Source: Boswellia sacra
Taxonomy: Eukaryota; Streptophyta; Magnoliopsida; Sapindales; Burseraceae
Length of the DNA: 64,000 nt
Assembly: GCA_013180625.2 (NCBI GenBank)
Contig: SNVD02016154.1
Coordinates: 1 to 64,000, forward strand
Direction: 5' to 3'
Shown: piece by piece, positions 36,801-48,872 of the stretch
Layout of the letters: each line of letters starts with the position of its first letter
How positions within the stretch are numbered: the first letter of the stretch is position 1
The notes under the pieces: generated by a model
Told to the model about the DNA's origin: nothing
Databases searched by the model: none
What the model saw: only the letters and a program-made list of their open reading frames with translations
Program-made: the position numbers and the translations under genes

Positions 36801-37108
36801 GGGGAGGAGCAGGAGGAGAAGGAAAAAGAGAGAGGTGTGGGCCATCAACGAGAAGAAAACCTTGTCAGCGGCACTTTGTTATTTTTTAAGTTTTTAAGGG
36901 TATAATTGTACTCTATGGTCATGAAAGCGGTTAGGATTAGTCAAAAATAAAATTGGGGTTAGATGTAGACAATGGAGAATGTACGGGGTTATTTCATGAA
37001 AATTGACCTTCGCTGTTCCTCATTTGTTTCAACTCAATCTTCTTCAACTTCGTCAAAACCTTAAATTTCCCAAAATTCTCAACAAACCCATTTCTTCAAA
37101 ACCTTAAA

Positions 37109-37582
37109 ATGGCTCTGAGACTCCATCTTTTGCCTCCAAACACCTTCCCACAGTCACAGAAGTTCCAGTTCCTCTCCACCAGACCCAAAATTCAAGTCCT
37201 CTGCACCACCTCCAGCAGCAACAGCAACAACCTCAGTGATGCAGAGCTGGCCCTGGATTTGGCAACAGAGGTTGCAAAGATGAACACTCTTTTGGTTCAA
37301 AAGGAAGAAGCCATGAAGAAGAGCAAGGAATTGCTATTCACTGAGCTCTGCCAGTACTTGGCTTTGAAAGATGAGGAAGTGAAGAAGAAATGGAAGCAAA
37401 TGAATGAAGAAGAGAAGTGGGATTTGGTTAAAGGGTTTGTCAGTGAATGGAGTGTCAACTTTCATCCATTATCTGCCAGGTCTGTTAAAGAAATGCTGGA
37501 AGAGTATTTGCATGAAGAAAAGCCATTTTCAAGTTCTGCTCAACTTTTTAAGAGAATAATAGGTTTCTCAAAAGACAAGTAG
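37109..37582 (+). CDS. Small plastid-type protein of unknown function, 157 aa, intact
   Basis: Single exon from ATG 37109 to TAG 37582. The first ~35 residues are rich in Ser, Pro, Gln and hydroxylated residues with few acids, and pass through IQVLCTTSSS, which fits a chloroplast transit peptide with cleavage near V-L-C. The mature part is a charged, Glu/Lys-rich helical protein with ELALDLATEVAKMN, DEEVKKKWKQMNEEEKWDLV and EYLHEEKPFSSSAQLF. No catalytic motif seen. It belongs to a local tandem family, since a pseudogene and fragments of it lie downstream. The Pack-MULE-like element sits 100 bp upstream of the ATG and may have changed its promoter. Function unknown. Confidence 0.72.
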   Translation: MALRLHLLPPNTFPQSQKFQFLSTRPKIQVLCTTSSSNSNNLSDAELALDLATEVAKMNTLLVQKEEAMKKSKELLFTELCQYLALKDEEVKKKWKQMNEEEKWDLVKGFVSEWSVNFHPLSARSVKEMLEEYLHEEKPFSSSAQLFKRIIGFSKDK

Positions 37583-38486
37583 ATTTCTTTTATTTATCTT
37601 TTGAATAGGGTAGAACAGTAGATATTAAATTAGTTGTTTTCATATAAATTGAACAATTATGATTATAATTCTCCTCTTATACCGTAAGTGATTTATAAAG
37701 TAATTTTGCTGAATTATAAATTCAATGAAATTAGTTTTGGTTTCTAATAAATTTGGAGTTTGATCATTACTAGACAAGAATCTAGTATCTATTGACACAT
37801 TATATGTCCATCACTTATATACATCTATTCCTTTAAATGAATGTTGAGTAAATATTATTGTAATAGAATGTGAAATGCCTTGCATAGATTATGTATTGCA
37901 TATGTTTTTGTGATAATACATTCCATAGTTGATAAACACTAGAAGCAGTTCTTATTTGTATTTTGATTGCCATTGTAATCATTCTAATATCATCTGTTAT
38001 TAGTTTCCTAGTTTGGCTTATCTATTTAATTTGTAAAATTTCAATCTCAAGATTGAGGTTGGGATTGTGATTGAAGAACATGTTTCATAATACAGTTGCG
38101 ACTTTTTGGAAGTAGTTAAGAGCTCTCTAAAATATGGTACTTGGCTTTGAAAGAAAAATTAAGAGAAGTGTGGTTTAAGTCAATTTTCATTTAACGACTG
38201 CCGATTGTCTTAATGCTTGAAGAATATTTGCAATGGTGTTTTCTCAGAACAAGCAGCCTATGTTAGTCTGTTTGCAGTTTATTAGAAATTACAATTGTGC
38301 ACTCAAAAATAATTAGAGTGTTGTGTAATTGAGAATTGGTATTAATTATTAGAATATTTTCTGATATTTGTGATTCCTATCGAATTGTCTTAAAGCTGAA
38401 GAGTTTTGCCTTATTTGTCAACAGTTAATATTTTTGCTTGTCGATATGATATGTAAAATTTTCAAATTTGAGCTTGCTAGTGAATA

Positions 38487-38720
38487 CTCTGTTATGGAAG
38501 CACAAGTGGAAATTTTTGATAGAAGTTGAAGTTGGAATAGGAAGTGATAGGACTGAGCTTGGGAAATTTTTTATTTGCAGCTGGAACAGGAAGTGATTGA
38601 TAGGACTTGGTTTTGGAGGAGACAAAGTGAAAAAGAAATGGAGGAAAATAAATAAATGAAGAGTACTGGATTTTGGTTAAAGGTTTTGTTTGTTACTGGT
38701 GTGTTATATCTTTGTCTATT
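38487..38720 (+). pseudogene. Gene fragment of the plastid-type family, unit A
   Basis: Frame-shifted trace of the KVKKKWRKIN...W.LVKGFV segment of the 37109 gene, lacking start and 3' end. Confidence 0.55.
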
Positions 38721-38949
38721 GTATGCCATTATGTTTAGGAAAATAAATGCAGGAAGATTCCACTTATGTTTATAAAACTTAGTAGATTGTTAAAGTTAGC
38801 CTTTTTTCCAGCCCTAACCAGTTGACAAGACTTTTTCCTTTTCTCTTGTTCACTCTTCCTCTTTTGTCTCAACTCAGTCTTCTTTAACTCCACGAAAACC
38901 TCAAATTTCCCAAAATCCTCGACAAACCCATTTCTCCAAAACCTTAAAT

Positions 38950-39401
38950 TGGCCATATGATTCCATCTTTTGCCTTCAAACACCTTCCCACAGTCACAGA
39001 AGCTTCAATAAATACCCACCAGACCCAAAACTCAAGTCCTCTGCACCACCCGAAGCAGCAACAGCAATAGCAACAACCTGATTGATGCAGAGCTGGCCTT
39101 GGATTTGGCAACAGAGGTTGCAAAGACGAACACCCTTTCAGTTCAAAATGAAGAAGTCATGAAGAAGAGCAAGGAGTTGCTGTGCTCTGAGCTCTGTGAG
39201 TACTTCACTTTGGAAGATGAGGAAGTGAAGAACAAATGGAAGAGAATGATGCAAGAAGAGAAGTGGAGTTTGATTAAAGCGTTTTCCAGTGAATGGAGTG
39301 TCAACTTTCGTCCATCATCTTCCAGGTCTGTCGAAAAAATGCTTGAAGGGTATTTGCATGAAGAAAAGCCATTTTCAAGCTCTGCTCAAGTTTTTGAGTG
39401 A
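38950..39401 (+). pseudogene. Second copy of the plastid-type gene, broken
   Basis: Closely matches the 37109 gene. The start is lost: the position of ATGGCTCTGAGA reads TTGGCCATATGA. The transit-peptide part is frame-disturbed. From about 39082 the frame is open and well conserved (ELALDLATEVAKTNTLSVQN to EEKPFSSSAQVFE), but it ends at a TGA where the intact gene reads on for 11 more residues. An internal ATG (39158) could give a shorter product, but this seems unlikely. Confidence 0.72.
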
Positions 39402-40284
39402 ATAATTGGGTTCTCATGGGGCAAGTAGATTTCTTTTATTCAGCTTTTGGATAGAAAAGTAGATATTAAATTAGTTGATTTCATATAAATTGAACAAACG
39501 ATAAAAAATTTCCTTGTATTTTGTTGAATATATAAAGTTGCTTCCATTACTATTAGCGTGAAATTAGTTTTGGTTTCTAATATCTTTGGAGTTTGATTCT
39601 TACTAGACAAGAATCTAGTATCCGTTGACACATCAGATGTTCATTTTATTGAAATGTGAAATTATTGCCAGAGCTTTTGTGATAATTTATTTCCATATTT
39701 GACAAACGATAAAAGCGGTTCTTATGTATATTTTGATTGCCATTGTAATCATTCTGAGCAAGAAAAGCTGTGATTGTTCTGTTATTAGTTTCCTAGTTTG
39801 GCTTGTCTGTTTAATTTGTAAAATTTCATTTGCAAGATTAAGATTGAGATTGATTGTGATTGAAGAACATGTTTTCGTAGTACAATTGGGACTTTTTGAC
39901 AGAAGTTAAGAGCTCACTAAGATGTGGTCTTGGCTTTGAAAGAAAAATTAAGAGTCGGATGTGTCAAGTAAATGCTTGAAGTGTACATGAATGACGAGAT
40001 GACAGGTTCTCTTCCTGATCTGAAGACAATGATGGGTTTTCACAAGGCAAGTAGGGTATGTTAGTTTGCATTTGCAGTTTATTACAAATTAGAGTTGTGT
40101 ATTCAACATAATCATAGCTTTGTATAATTGAAATTTGGTTAATAATTATTAGATTATTTTCTGAAATATCATGATTCCTATCTACTTGTTGTAAAGCTGA
40201 AGAGGTTGCCTTATTTTTCAACAGTTTAATAATTTTTCTTGTTGCTATGATATATAAGGTTTTCAAGATTAAGCTTGCTAGTGA

Positions 40285-40560
40285 ATACTCTACTATGGAA
40301 GTACAAGAGGAAATTTTTGACAGAAGTTGAAGTTGGAAGAGGAAGTGATAGGACTCAGGTTGGGATATTTTTGATTTGATGCTGGAAGAGGCACTGATAG
40401 GACTTGGCTTTGGAAGCAGAGGAAGTGAAAAAGAAATGGAGGAAAATAAATTAATGAAGAGTACTGGAGTTTGGTTAAAGGATTTGTTTGTTAATGGCGT
40501 GTTATCTCTTGATCCATTGTATGCCATTATTTTTAGGAAAATAAATCTGGGAAGATTCCA
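40285..40560 (+). pseudogene. Gene fragment of the plastid-type family, unit B
   Basis: Near-copy of the 38487-38720 fragment (GAAATGGAGGAAAATAAA, GAGTACTGGAGTTTGGTTAA). No start; frameshifted. Confidence 0.55.
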
Positions 40561-40870
40561 CTAATGTTTATAAAATTTAGTACTGTTAAAGTCAGCATTG
40601 TTTTATTATTATTATTTTTAAATAGAAATTATCATATTTACTTAGTGTAATTTGAATTTCAGGTTTTACAATTTAATAGGAATAAGTTTTCTTTTCAATA
40701 GTTTTCAATAGATTTCTTTTCAATAGTTTTTGTTATTCAATTACACCATAGTATTCAAATTTGTTAGAATCTGTATTTCAGTGGACCGATATTTTATTGC
40801 CTACAAGATTAGTTTTCTCCGGCATTCAAATTAGACCAAGATTGACATATTACAAAATGATGCTTGTATG

Positions 40871-41100
40871 TGAAAAAATCAATGTCATGAGAAAGTTGTT
40901 CTGTCCTATTAATGGAATAGTGGAGCACATATATACAAGGAGAAGGCCTACCTAATTACAGCAAGAATTAAAGCTCTAGCATGGATCATGCCTACTATCA
41001 CAGCTAATCACAATTGCTATCTACCTATATATAGAAAAGATAACAAATATGGAGGATAAAATATTTACATACTATACATGTGATCCATGCAATCCCATTA
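40871..41100 (-). repeat. Copia-2 3' LTR
   Basis: On the minus strand it runs from TAATGGGATTG to TTTTTTCA, beside the polypurine tract. Confidence 0.92.
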
Positions 41101-41107
41101 CCCTACC

Positions 41108-44100
41108 TCAAGTTGGAGCATGAAGATGGTGAATGCCCAACTTGCAAAGAAGAGAATAAAAATGGTGTTTTCCCAAGGCTTTAGTAAAGATATCGGCAAG
41201 TTGTTCAGAGGTCTTGACAAAAGCTGGCTTGATATTCCCATTTAGAATTTCGTCTCGTACAAAATGGCAGTCAACTTTGATATGCTTCGTACGCTCATGG
41301 AACATCGGATTGGCAGCAATGTGCAAAGCGGCTTGACCATCACAATAGAGGTGCGTAGGAGTGGCATGAGGAATCCTAAGCGTATACAACAACCCGTTTA
41401 GCAATTTCATTTCACACACAGTCGTAGCCATGGACCTATATTCGACTTCTGCCGAAGAACGAGAAACAGTGTTGTTTCTTCGTTTTCCAAGAGATAGGTG
41501 AGTTGTCCAACATAGCAAAGTAACTAGTAAGAGACCGACGAGTCAATGGACAACTTGCCCAGTTTGAGTCACAATATGCATAAAGGTGTAGGTCACAATC
41601 CGAGCGAAGTAGGATTCCTTGTCCAGGATTTCCCTTCAGATATCGTACAACTCGTAATGTTGCATTCCAATGATCTTCTCGTGGCGCTTGCATGAATTGG
41701 GCAAGTATATGCACACAATATGATAATTCTGGACGTGTGAGAGTGAGATAAATAAGTCCCCCAACAAGACGCCAATAGTATTCTGGATCAGCCAACAAGG
41801 CACCGTCGGCCAATGCTAATTTGTGACTTTGCTCAAGTGGGAAGGAAGGTGGTTTAGCACCTAGCAAACCAGTCTCTGTGATGATATCCAGAGCATATTT
41901 CCTTTGACAAAAAAAAATGCCCTCTTTGTTACGTGCAACCTCTTCACCTAAAAAATATTTCAATACTCAAGATCCTTCATATGGAAACACTCACTCAAAT
42001 ATTTTTGGAAGCGTTTAATAGCCACACTATCATTTCTTGCAACAACTAAGTCATCAACATACACCAAAACATGTAAACATACCCCATTGTGCAAATATGT
42101 AAATAGAGAATAATCAGACCGAGATTGAGTGAATCCATATCGTTTCAAGGCCGTTACTAACTAGGAAAACCAACAACGAGGAGCCTGTCATAACCCATAC
42201 AATGATTTTCTAAGTCGGCAAACCTTCCCCGGTTGTTGAGAGGCAAATCCTAGTGGCATTCGCATGTATACTTCCTCCTGTAAATCTCCATGCAGAAATG
42301 TATTATGTACATCCATCTAATGCAATTCCCAGTTCTTTGTTGTCACCACTGCTAAAAAAACACGTACAGTAGCCATCTTGGCCGCTGGAGCAAATGTTTC
42401 ATTGTAGTCTATGCCCTATACTTGATTGTTTCCTTGAATTACCAATCGCGCTTTGTAGCGTTCAATAGTGCCATCTGAATTATACTTTATTTTGTACACC
42501 CATTTGCTCCCGATAGCTTTCTTTCCTGGAGGTAGATCTTCAACTGTCCATGTGTCATTTTCTTTAAGAGCTTGTATCTCTTTTTTCATAGCCTTTCTCC
42601 AATGTTCGTGTTGAACTGCTTCTGCATAATTTTTGGGCTCATAACCTGCTGTGATAGTAGCTAAAAAATTTCCGTGTCGTAAAGAGAATTTATCACAATT
42701 CATAAAATGCGCTATAGGATAAGGATTACCTGAGGTCGGCTTTTGTTGGGATGAGAGTGCGGAGGGGCTTATACAACGAGCTGTATGTGTCACATAATCT
42801 TTAAGTCGTGTTGATCGCTGCTTCACTCTCTGTCCTCGTCCAAGTTGGTCCTCCTGTCGATGCAATGTGTTGCCTTCCAAAATCTCTTTATCACTTGCAA
42901 CATTACTTATAAGTGGCTCCTTATCGCTACTTGCAATGACATCACCAGTGCCACCCCTCATATCATTTTCTTTATTGTCATGTAAAGCACTGAAATTACC
43001 CCTCCTCACTTCTTAGGCCTCCGTCATACCATGTGCACCACCAAGATTTTGTCTCATGCCCTGAAGATCAAATTCCTCCTCAACATGGTACCCTTCATTG
43101 ATGCCCATTTGGTTATAATTAATTCCTTCCTTTGTCAAAGAGTCTGATACATATGGGAATTCGGTTTCACAAAATGCAATATCTCTTGATACAAAGAATT
43201 CATTTGTGTTCAAATCATAAAGTCGCCATCCTTTTCTTTCAAAAGGATATCCCACAAAAATGCAACGTCGTCCCCTACTTGCAAATTTATCATTTTCTCT
43301 ATTTATATCTTTACCATAGCACAAACAACCAAAAGTATGAATATGGTTGTAGGAAAGAGGTTGCCCAAACAACATGGGTTTTTCCATTCAACAGAGCGGA
43401 AGGAGTCTGATTAATAAGGTATCCAGCTGTAAGTACACATTCTCCCCAAAATTCGATAGGAAGGCTAGCTTGGAATCGTAAAGCTCTAGCAACATTCAAG
43501 ATGTGCCTATGTTTTCGCTCAACACACCCATTTTGTTGAGGTGTGTCAACACAAGAGGTTTGGTGCACAACCCAAGTTCAAGAAAATATTCTTTTAAGGA
43601 AAACTTTGTCCCATTATCACTCCTAACAACTTTAACTCTTTTATTATATTGTCGTTCGACCATAATGATAAAATTTCGAAGAGTCTGACCAACTTCAGCT
43701 TTATCATTAAGTAAATATAACCAAACAGCTCTTGAGAAATCATCTACGATAGTTAAAAAATATGAGGCACCACAAGAGGCACAAATTTGATAAGGTCCCC
43801 ACAAATCACAATGTATCAACTCAAATGATTCTTTTTGCTTTATTATTACTAGAAAAAAAGGCATCTCTAGTCTGTTTTGCCTTGAGACAGATTTCACACA
43901 TTTTATTTTCATTACTGTTGCTACTAGCATTTATTCCTGGAAGCAAGTTAATCACCCTTTTAGAAGGATGTCCTAGCCTCTTATGCCATAATTCAAATGA
44001 ATCAAAACCACTTGCCTTGTGGGCCTTTATTGAAGGCGTTCCTGCAAAGTAGTAAAGCCCCCCACACAGCTCACCCATACCAATCACCGTCCTCGTAGTA

Positions 44101-45492
44101 GGGTCCTGTATAACACAAAATTTGTTAGTGAATTAGATACTATAATTGTTCTCATTGAGTAATTGTGACACAGAAATTAGATTGCATTTTAATTGAGGCA
44201 CAAATAAAACATTATTTAATTTCATGTGATTGTTCAGAGTCACATCTCCCTCTATTGTGGCATGCGCTTCTCCTCCATCGAGTAGCCCTACTGGACAACT
44301 GGTAACCAAGCCAACAAAATCACAAGTCATATGATGTGATGCTCCTGTATCAATTATCCACCTTTTTCTCACTCCCGTACCTGTTAACTTTTCATTATTG
44401 TTCCGGTTGCATGAATTGAGCAATTGTATCAGACTTTCCCATTGTTCCTTCGACATTCATACAAGTCTTGGGCTAGCATCAGACTTCTCATAAGTCAGTG
44501 GCTGCTCTGAAGCTTGATTAGCATGTGCCCGAGCCAAAACTTCTCGACCACGTTTTCCTACACCCGCAGCTTGACCTTCTCGGCCTCGTCCGATCCCTCG
44601 TCCTGTTGGTTTTGGTCTGTCGCCCCACTAGTCGGGGTATCCGATGAGCTGAAAACAGCTACCCGCATCATGTCCCTTTCATTGGCAATTTGAACATGTC
44701 ACTTGCTTATCTTTCCAGTAGTCCCGACTCTTCGATGGGTCGAAATCGTCTGTACCGCTGAGCGATTGGTTCTCCTCTTTCCTCTACACCACAGGTTACA
44801 GTATGAACCTGTTCTTCTTGGATCACCATGGAGTAAGTCCTGTTGAGGTTAGGCAGTGGATCTCTGCTAAGAATATTGCTTCGAATATTACCGTACAGGA
44901 TATAATCTAATCTCATCAAGAACTGATGCACTTTCTCCTCCTCACGCTTCTTTTCAAGTTGTACAAACAAATCACATATGCAGTCTTTACACTTACAAGT
45001 TGGAAACTACTCATGATTTGCCAATTCATCCCATATTTGCTTTAGCTTTCCATAATATGTCACAATTGCCAGGCCCCTTTGTTTGTAGTTCATTAATTCA
45101 ACCTTTAGTTGATGCACTCGTGGCCCATTGGCAATGGAGAATCGCTCCTTGATGTCATCCCAGAGGTTCTTTGCTATCTTCATATGAGTAATAGTTGATC
45201 TCAAATTTGGTTCTATGGTGTTGAGAATCCACGACACCACCATCGAATTCGCAGTCCACCAATCTTCTAATTCTGTAGGGTTTTCTGATGGTTGAGACAC
45301 GGACCCGTCAATGAATCCAAACTTTTTCTTAGCCCGGAGCGCCATCCGCACGGATCGAGCCCATTCATCGTAGTTGTTTCCCTTCAATTGAACCTGTGTT
45401 ATGAGGTTTCTCAAGTTGTCAACAGACCCAAGATAATATGGTGAAGCAGTACTCTTCTTGCTCTCACCATCATTCTTCTTGTCATCCGTCAT
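41108..45492 (-). pseudogene. Copia-2 Gag-Pol, broken by stops and frameshifts
   Basis: In order on the minus strand the recognisable parts are as follows. Gag starts with ATG at 45492 and contains LKGNNYDEWARSVRMALRAK, with a TAG after WDELANHE at 45007. A zinc-knuckle trace lies near 44690. Protease (DTGASHHMTC) is at about 44340, the pre-integrase motif LWHKRLGHPS at about 43990, and the integrase core at about 43730-43560 (DDFSRAVWLYL; DTPQQNG). The RT start is KWVYKIKYNSDGTIERYKAR at about 42450, with the active site YVDD at about 42060. RNase H (SSAEVEYRSMA, LYCDGQAALHIA) ends at 41108 with TGA. There are at least five frame breaks or stops, so it cannot make a polyprotein. Confidence 0.9.
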
Positions 45493-45542
45493 TGCAGTAG
45501 ATCTCTAGTTTCAAGAAGCCAAGAAGACTGGCTCTGATACCA

Positions 45543-45772
45543 TAAAAAAATCAATGTCATGAGAAAGTTGTTCTGTCTTATTCATGGAATGTTGGAGCAC
45601 ATATATACAAGGAGAAGGCCTACCTAATTACAGCAAGAATTAAAGCTCTAGCATGGATCATGCCTACAATCACGACTAATCACAATTGCTATCTACCTAT
45701 ATATAGAAAAGATAACAAATATGGAGGATAAAATATTTACATAGTATACATGTGATCCATGCAATCCCATTA
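45543..45772 (-). repeat. Copia-2 5' LTR
   Basis: Same 230-bp length as its partner. Its last base pair before the primer-binding site reads TA instead of CA. Confidence 0.92.
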
Positions 45773-46379
45773 GTATGACATATTAACATCCATCTATTCA
45801 TTTAAACAAAATGTTATCAACTTGTAACAGTTAACATTTCTAATGGCTGGTAAAATGCTTTACATATAGGATGTGCTAGCATTGCAATTGGATGTGATTT
45901 TGTGATGTATATGCACGAAGAGAAGCTAGGTTCGGTTCATTTTCTGAAGGTAGATCTAGTTAGATGGCCGTTTTAGTTTATTAGATATCGTAATAGTGAT
46001 TTCAATGTAAGCTACATGATTGTAATTTCCTCACAGTCCATAAAAGATTTAATTTTGTCTTCATGAATTTATGATTTATTGATCACTCTGAACTGTATCG
46101 AATGATAATAATATCAGCAACAAGTTATATCTAACAATAATTATATTGTTTTATAACTGAAAATTTGTTAATAATTATTATTGGTATTTTCTGATTAAGT
46201 ATGATTGAGGATAATTAGGTAGTAAGTTGTTAGTTTAATGATGTGGCAAGCAAATGATGGTAGGTTTAGACTAAATATTTATCTTCGGTATAAGAACTAT
46301 TATACCATATTTAAAGTTGAAGTTTTGTTAACTTCAATAGTATTGGTTTCTAGTGTTATGTCTGATGGTTATTGTGATT

Positions 46380-46590
46380 CCTGTCGAATTGATTTTAGGC
46401 AGAGGACTTCTGCCTTCTATTCGAACATTTTAATACGTTGCTTGCCCATAAAATGTGTAAGAAGTTGGAGCTGGAATGGAAGTGATAGGATTTGGCTTAA
46501 CTTGAAGGAAGAGGTGGAGAGATAAAGGAGAAAATGACTAGAGATGTGGAGCTTGTTTAAGGGGTTTGGTATTGATCCTTCATCCCCTAT
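46380..46590 (+). pseudogene. Gene fragment of the plastid-type family, third unit
   Basis: Shares GGAAGTGATAGGA, TTTGGCTT, GAAGGAAGAGGTGGAG and GGAGCTTGTTTAAGG with the unit A and B fragments, more decayed. Confidence 0.5.
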
Positions 46591-47698
46591 CTTCTAATTT
46601 TTTTTTTTCAACTAAAATCTTTAAAGATTCTGTTTTATCAATTCATCCACTACTATTTTTTTAAAATTAAAATCCCTAAAGATTTTGTTAAAACAGATAG
46701 ATTATCCAGATTAGTCTTTGTTTTTTTTTTTCATAAAGAAATTTAAAAACATTTCAAATTAATATGGTTAATAATAATATTTTAATTTTTAACGAAAAAT
46801 CATGGAATAAGACTTAAACAGAGAACAAGTATGCCAAATGACATAACATCATCAATTGAGATCAAGAGGGTATTACAGATGACATAATAATTGAGATAAA
46901 AAAATTAGTGAAATGTTAATGTATTTATAACTAAAGTCATATTCAGACCTTAAATCAAGATAAAAACATCCCTGGGTCAAAATTGACTTTCAGAAATTCC
47001 CCTGCTGAAGTTTTACTATAAACGCACTGTCATATCTCATATATAAAGATTGAAAATTAGTAAAAATTGCTCTGGGGTAAATGGACTTAAAACATGCAGG
47101 ACTAATTTTCTCCAATATCTCAAATTTCTCGTACCAACATCAAAATGTTTATTTTTTCACTTAAATAAAATGTGTAACATTCAAAGGCCTTGCATTGCAT
47201 CTTTGCATGTAGGATGTGTTACTGGGGTTGGCATTTTAATAGCATGTCATATTGTCATGTCTCCTTGCATATGCATTTTGTTGTGCTACTGGTTCTCCTG
47301 CTATAGTTGGTGTTGACCTTAGAAACGTTAATTTTGTGACTTAATTATCTTACGCTTTAATTATTTTGAATCCAGGACCCTTCTCATTTGGTAATCATTG
47401 GAGGTTTGGTTTATGGAATTCTCTTCAAGAAAAGTCATGTGTCAACTTCCCATCTAAGGAAAGGGTTATTTACGACACTAAGAAGGTGTCGAATATGTAT
47501 AATGGAAATATGCATTACTACAAAAATGATAAACTATGACAATTGATAGATGAGTGTTTATTTTTTATATGTCATCATTTATATTGGAGTAAAACAATGA
47601 TACCTCATTAATGAGTGTTATAGTTTACATCTATCATCCTTTTAATAATACATAAACAATGACACTTGATATATGAGTGTTAGTATGTATATGTGTCA

Positions 47699-47911
47699 AC
47701 CCACAATGGGTTGGTTCAAGTGGTGAAGCAGGCCAGGATGGAGTTGGTACAGCACCAATGGTGAAGTCCTGGGTTCGAGTCTCCACAATGGCCTCCTCCA
47801 TGATTTAAGTGGGAGACCGTGACAGTAGGTTGTGGTTGCGCTAGTCTCCTCTGAGGATTAGTCGCGGTGCGTGTAAGCTGGCCCGGACACCTCGGTTACA
47901 AAAAAAAAAAA
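47699..47911 (+). mobile_element. tRNA-derived SINE nested in the CACTA element
   Basis: A perfect 14-bp direct repeat, ATGTATATGTGTCA, flanks it (47685-47698, 47912-47925). The head has an A-box-like GGTTCAAGTGGTGAAG and a B box GGTTCGAGTCTCC, followed by a GC-rich body with AAGCTGGCCCGGACACC and an A-tract tail. This is a complete plant SINE. Confidence 0.88.
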
Positions 47912-48833
47912 ATGTATATGTGTCATCATTGTGCGTAAAAGTAGAAAATGAGTGTTTTAACTAAAAACACTCATCTTTGTATTATTAAATAATGTCAATT
48001 AATAGATGATAGAGTTTTTATCAAATTTCATAATTTATCTGTAAAAATTAAAGATGAGTGCTTTTAAGTATATACTGTTATCTTTGTTAAAGTTTCATTA
48101 AAAAGTAATTATTTATTAAATTAAATTGTTTGGATTAAAATAATTTAGTTTTTTAAAGTACTTTTAATTGTTTAATGAGATTTAAAAAGAAAAAAATTAA
48201 AGTAAAATTGTCAAATATATCATGAATAATTTATAATTTTATATATTTAATTATGTTTTAAATTTTAAGGAAAATCATATCATTAATTTTTTAATTTTAA
48301 ATTTGAATTTAAAAAAAATAACAAAAGTACGTCGTTTTGTCAATTTGCAACACAAAAAGAGTAAAGTAATGAAAGACAATTGACGTTGCTTGAAAATTTT
48401 TACCCTAACTCAGTCACTTCACGCTTTTCTCTTTGCTCTGCAACAAAGAAGACAAGCCAAGTAGCTCATACAAGAAGACAACACAAGGTACTTTTTGAAG
48501 TATTTTTTTATTTGAATAGGTTTATAGCATTCCGTCAAAGCATAAAATAGTAAATTATGAAAGTAGTAGACAATTTCTTCAAGGCGGGCCATGACTTGTC
48601 TATCACTACTTTAGCTTAATAATTTTATATTATTAGTTTAATGATTTTTTTGAGTTTAATAATTTTATAGCATTATTTCATGGTGGCTTTTGCTGGATGG
48701 CTTAGTTTAATTAAAGCTGTCATTGTTTTTATTGATTGAAAAAGCATTGAACGTGATGCTACTAATTTACGACTATAAACTGTTGAAAAAAATGACGAAG
48801 ACAACCTTCTGACTTGTGTTTGCCAAATATCAA

Positions 48834-48836
<3 letters not shown>

Positions 48837-48871
<35 letters not shown>
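48837..48871. repeat. (CA)n microsatellite
   Basis: About 17 uninterrupted CA units in the CACTA left arm. Confidence 0.95.

Positions 48872-48872
<1 letters not shown>

Larger units (their letters stand above)
35957..37008. mobile_element. Pack-MULE-like element in the promoter of the plastid-type gene
   Basis: A perfect 9-bp direct repeat, TTCGCTGTT, flanks it (35948-35956, 37009-37017). Removing it restores the sequence of the paralogous promoter at 38835-38870. The ends are weakly inverted: GGGATTACTTTTTAT...ACCCCAATCTAACCCATTTT on the left, and reversed GGTCAATTTTCATG...CATCTAACCCCAATTTT on the right. It is GC-richer inside and holds gene fragments but no transposase, as in Pack-MULEs. 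Confidence 0.72.
40871..45772 (-). mobile_element. Ty1/Copia LTR retrotransposon with both LTRs (Copia-2)
   Basis: Left LTR 40871-41100 and right LTR 45543-45772 are each 230 bp and differ at about nine sites by eye. A 5-bp target duplication, GTATG, flanks the element (40866-40870, 45773-45777). A primer-binding site (TGGTATCAGAGC, initiator-tRNA-Met type) directly follows the 5' LTR on the minus strand at 45542-45531. A purine tract (GAGGTAGGG) precedes the 3' LTR at about 41109-41101. Structurally complete, but its coding region is broken. Confidence 0.93.
37018..46600 (+). repeat. Tandem array of about 1.8-kb units carrying the plastid-type gene family
   Basis: Unit A (37018 to about 38750) and unit B (about 38800-40580) align throughout. 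Both carry the gene, the spacer containing TTGATTGCCATTGTAATCATTCT and GATTGAAGAACATGTTT, and a 3' mini-fragment of the gene. A degenerate third unit is cut by Copia-2 (parts at about 40590-40870 and 45773-46600), and 46950-47330 resembles part of it again. A further unit reappears at 60650-61590. Confidence 0.7.

Noticed and set aside
46950..47513. New host gene left of the CACTA element
   Set aside because: Open frame at 47050-47316 lacks family features, and the sequence resembles decayed array-unit DNA.
47699..47911. tRNA gene
   Set aside because: A/B-box-like promoter is present but no cloverleaf; A-tail and target duplications show a SINE.
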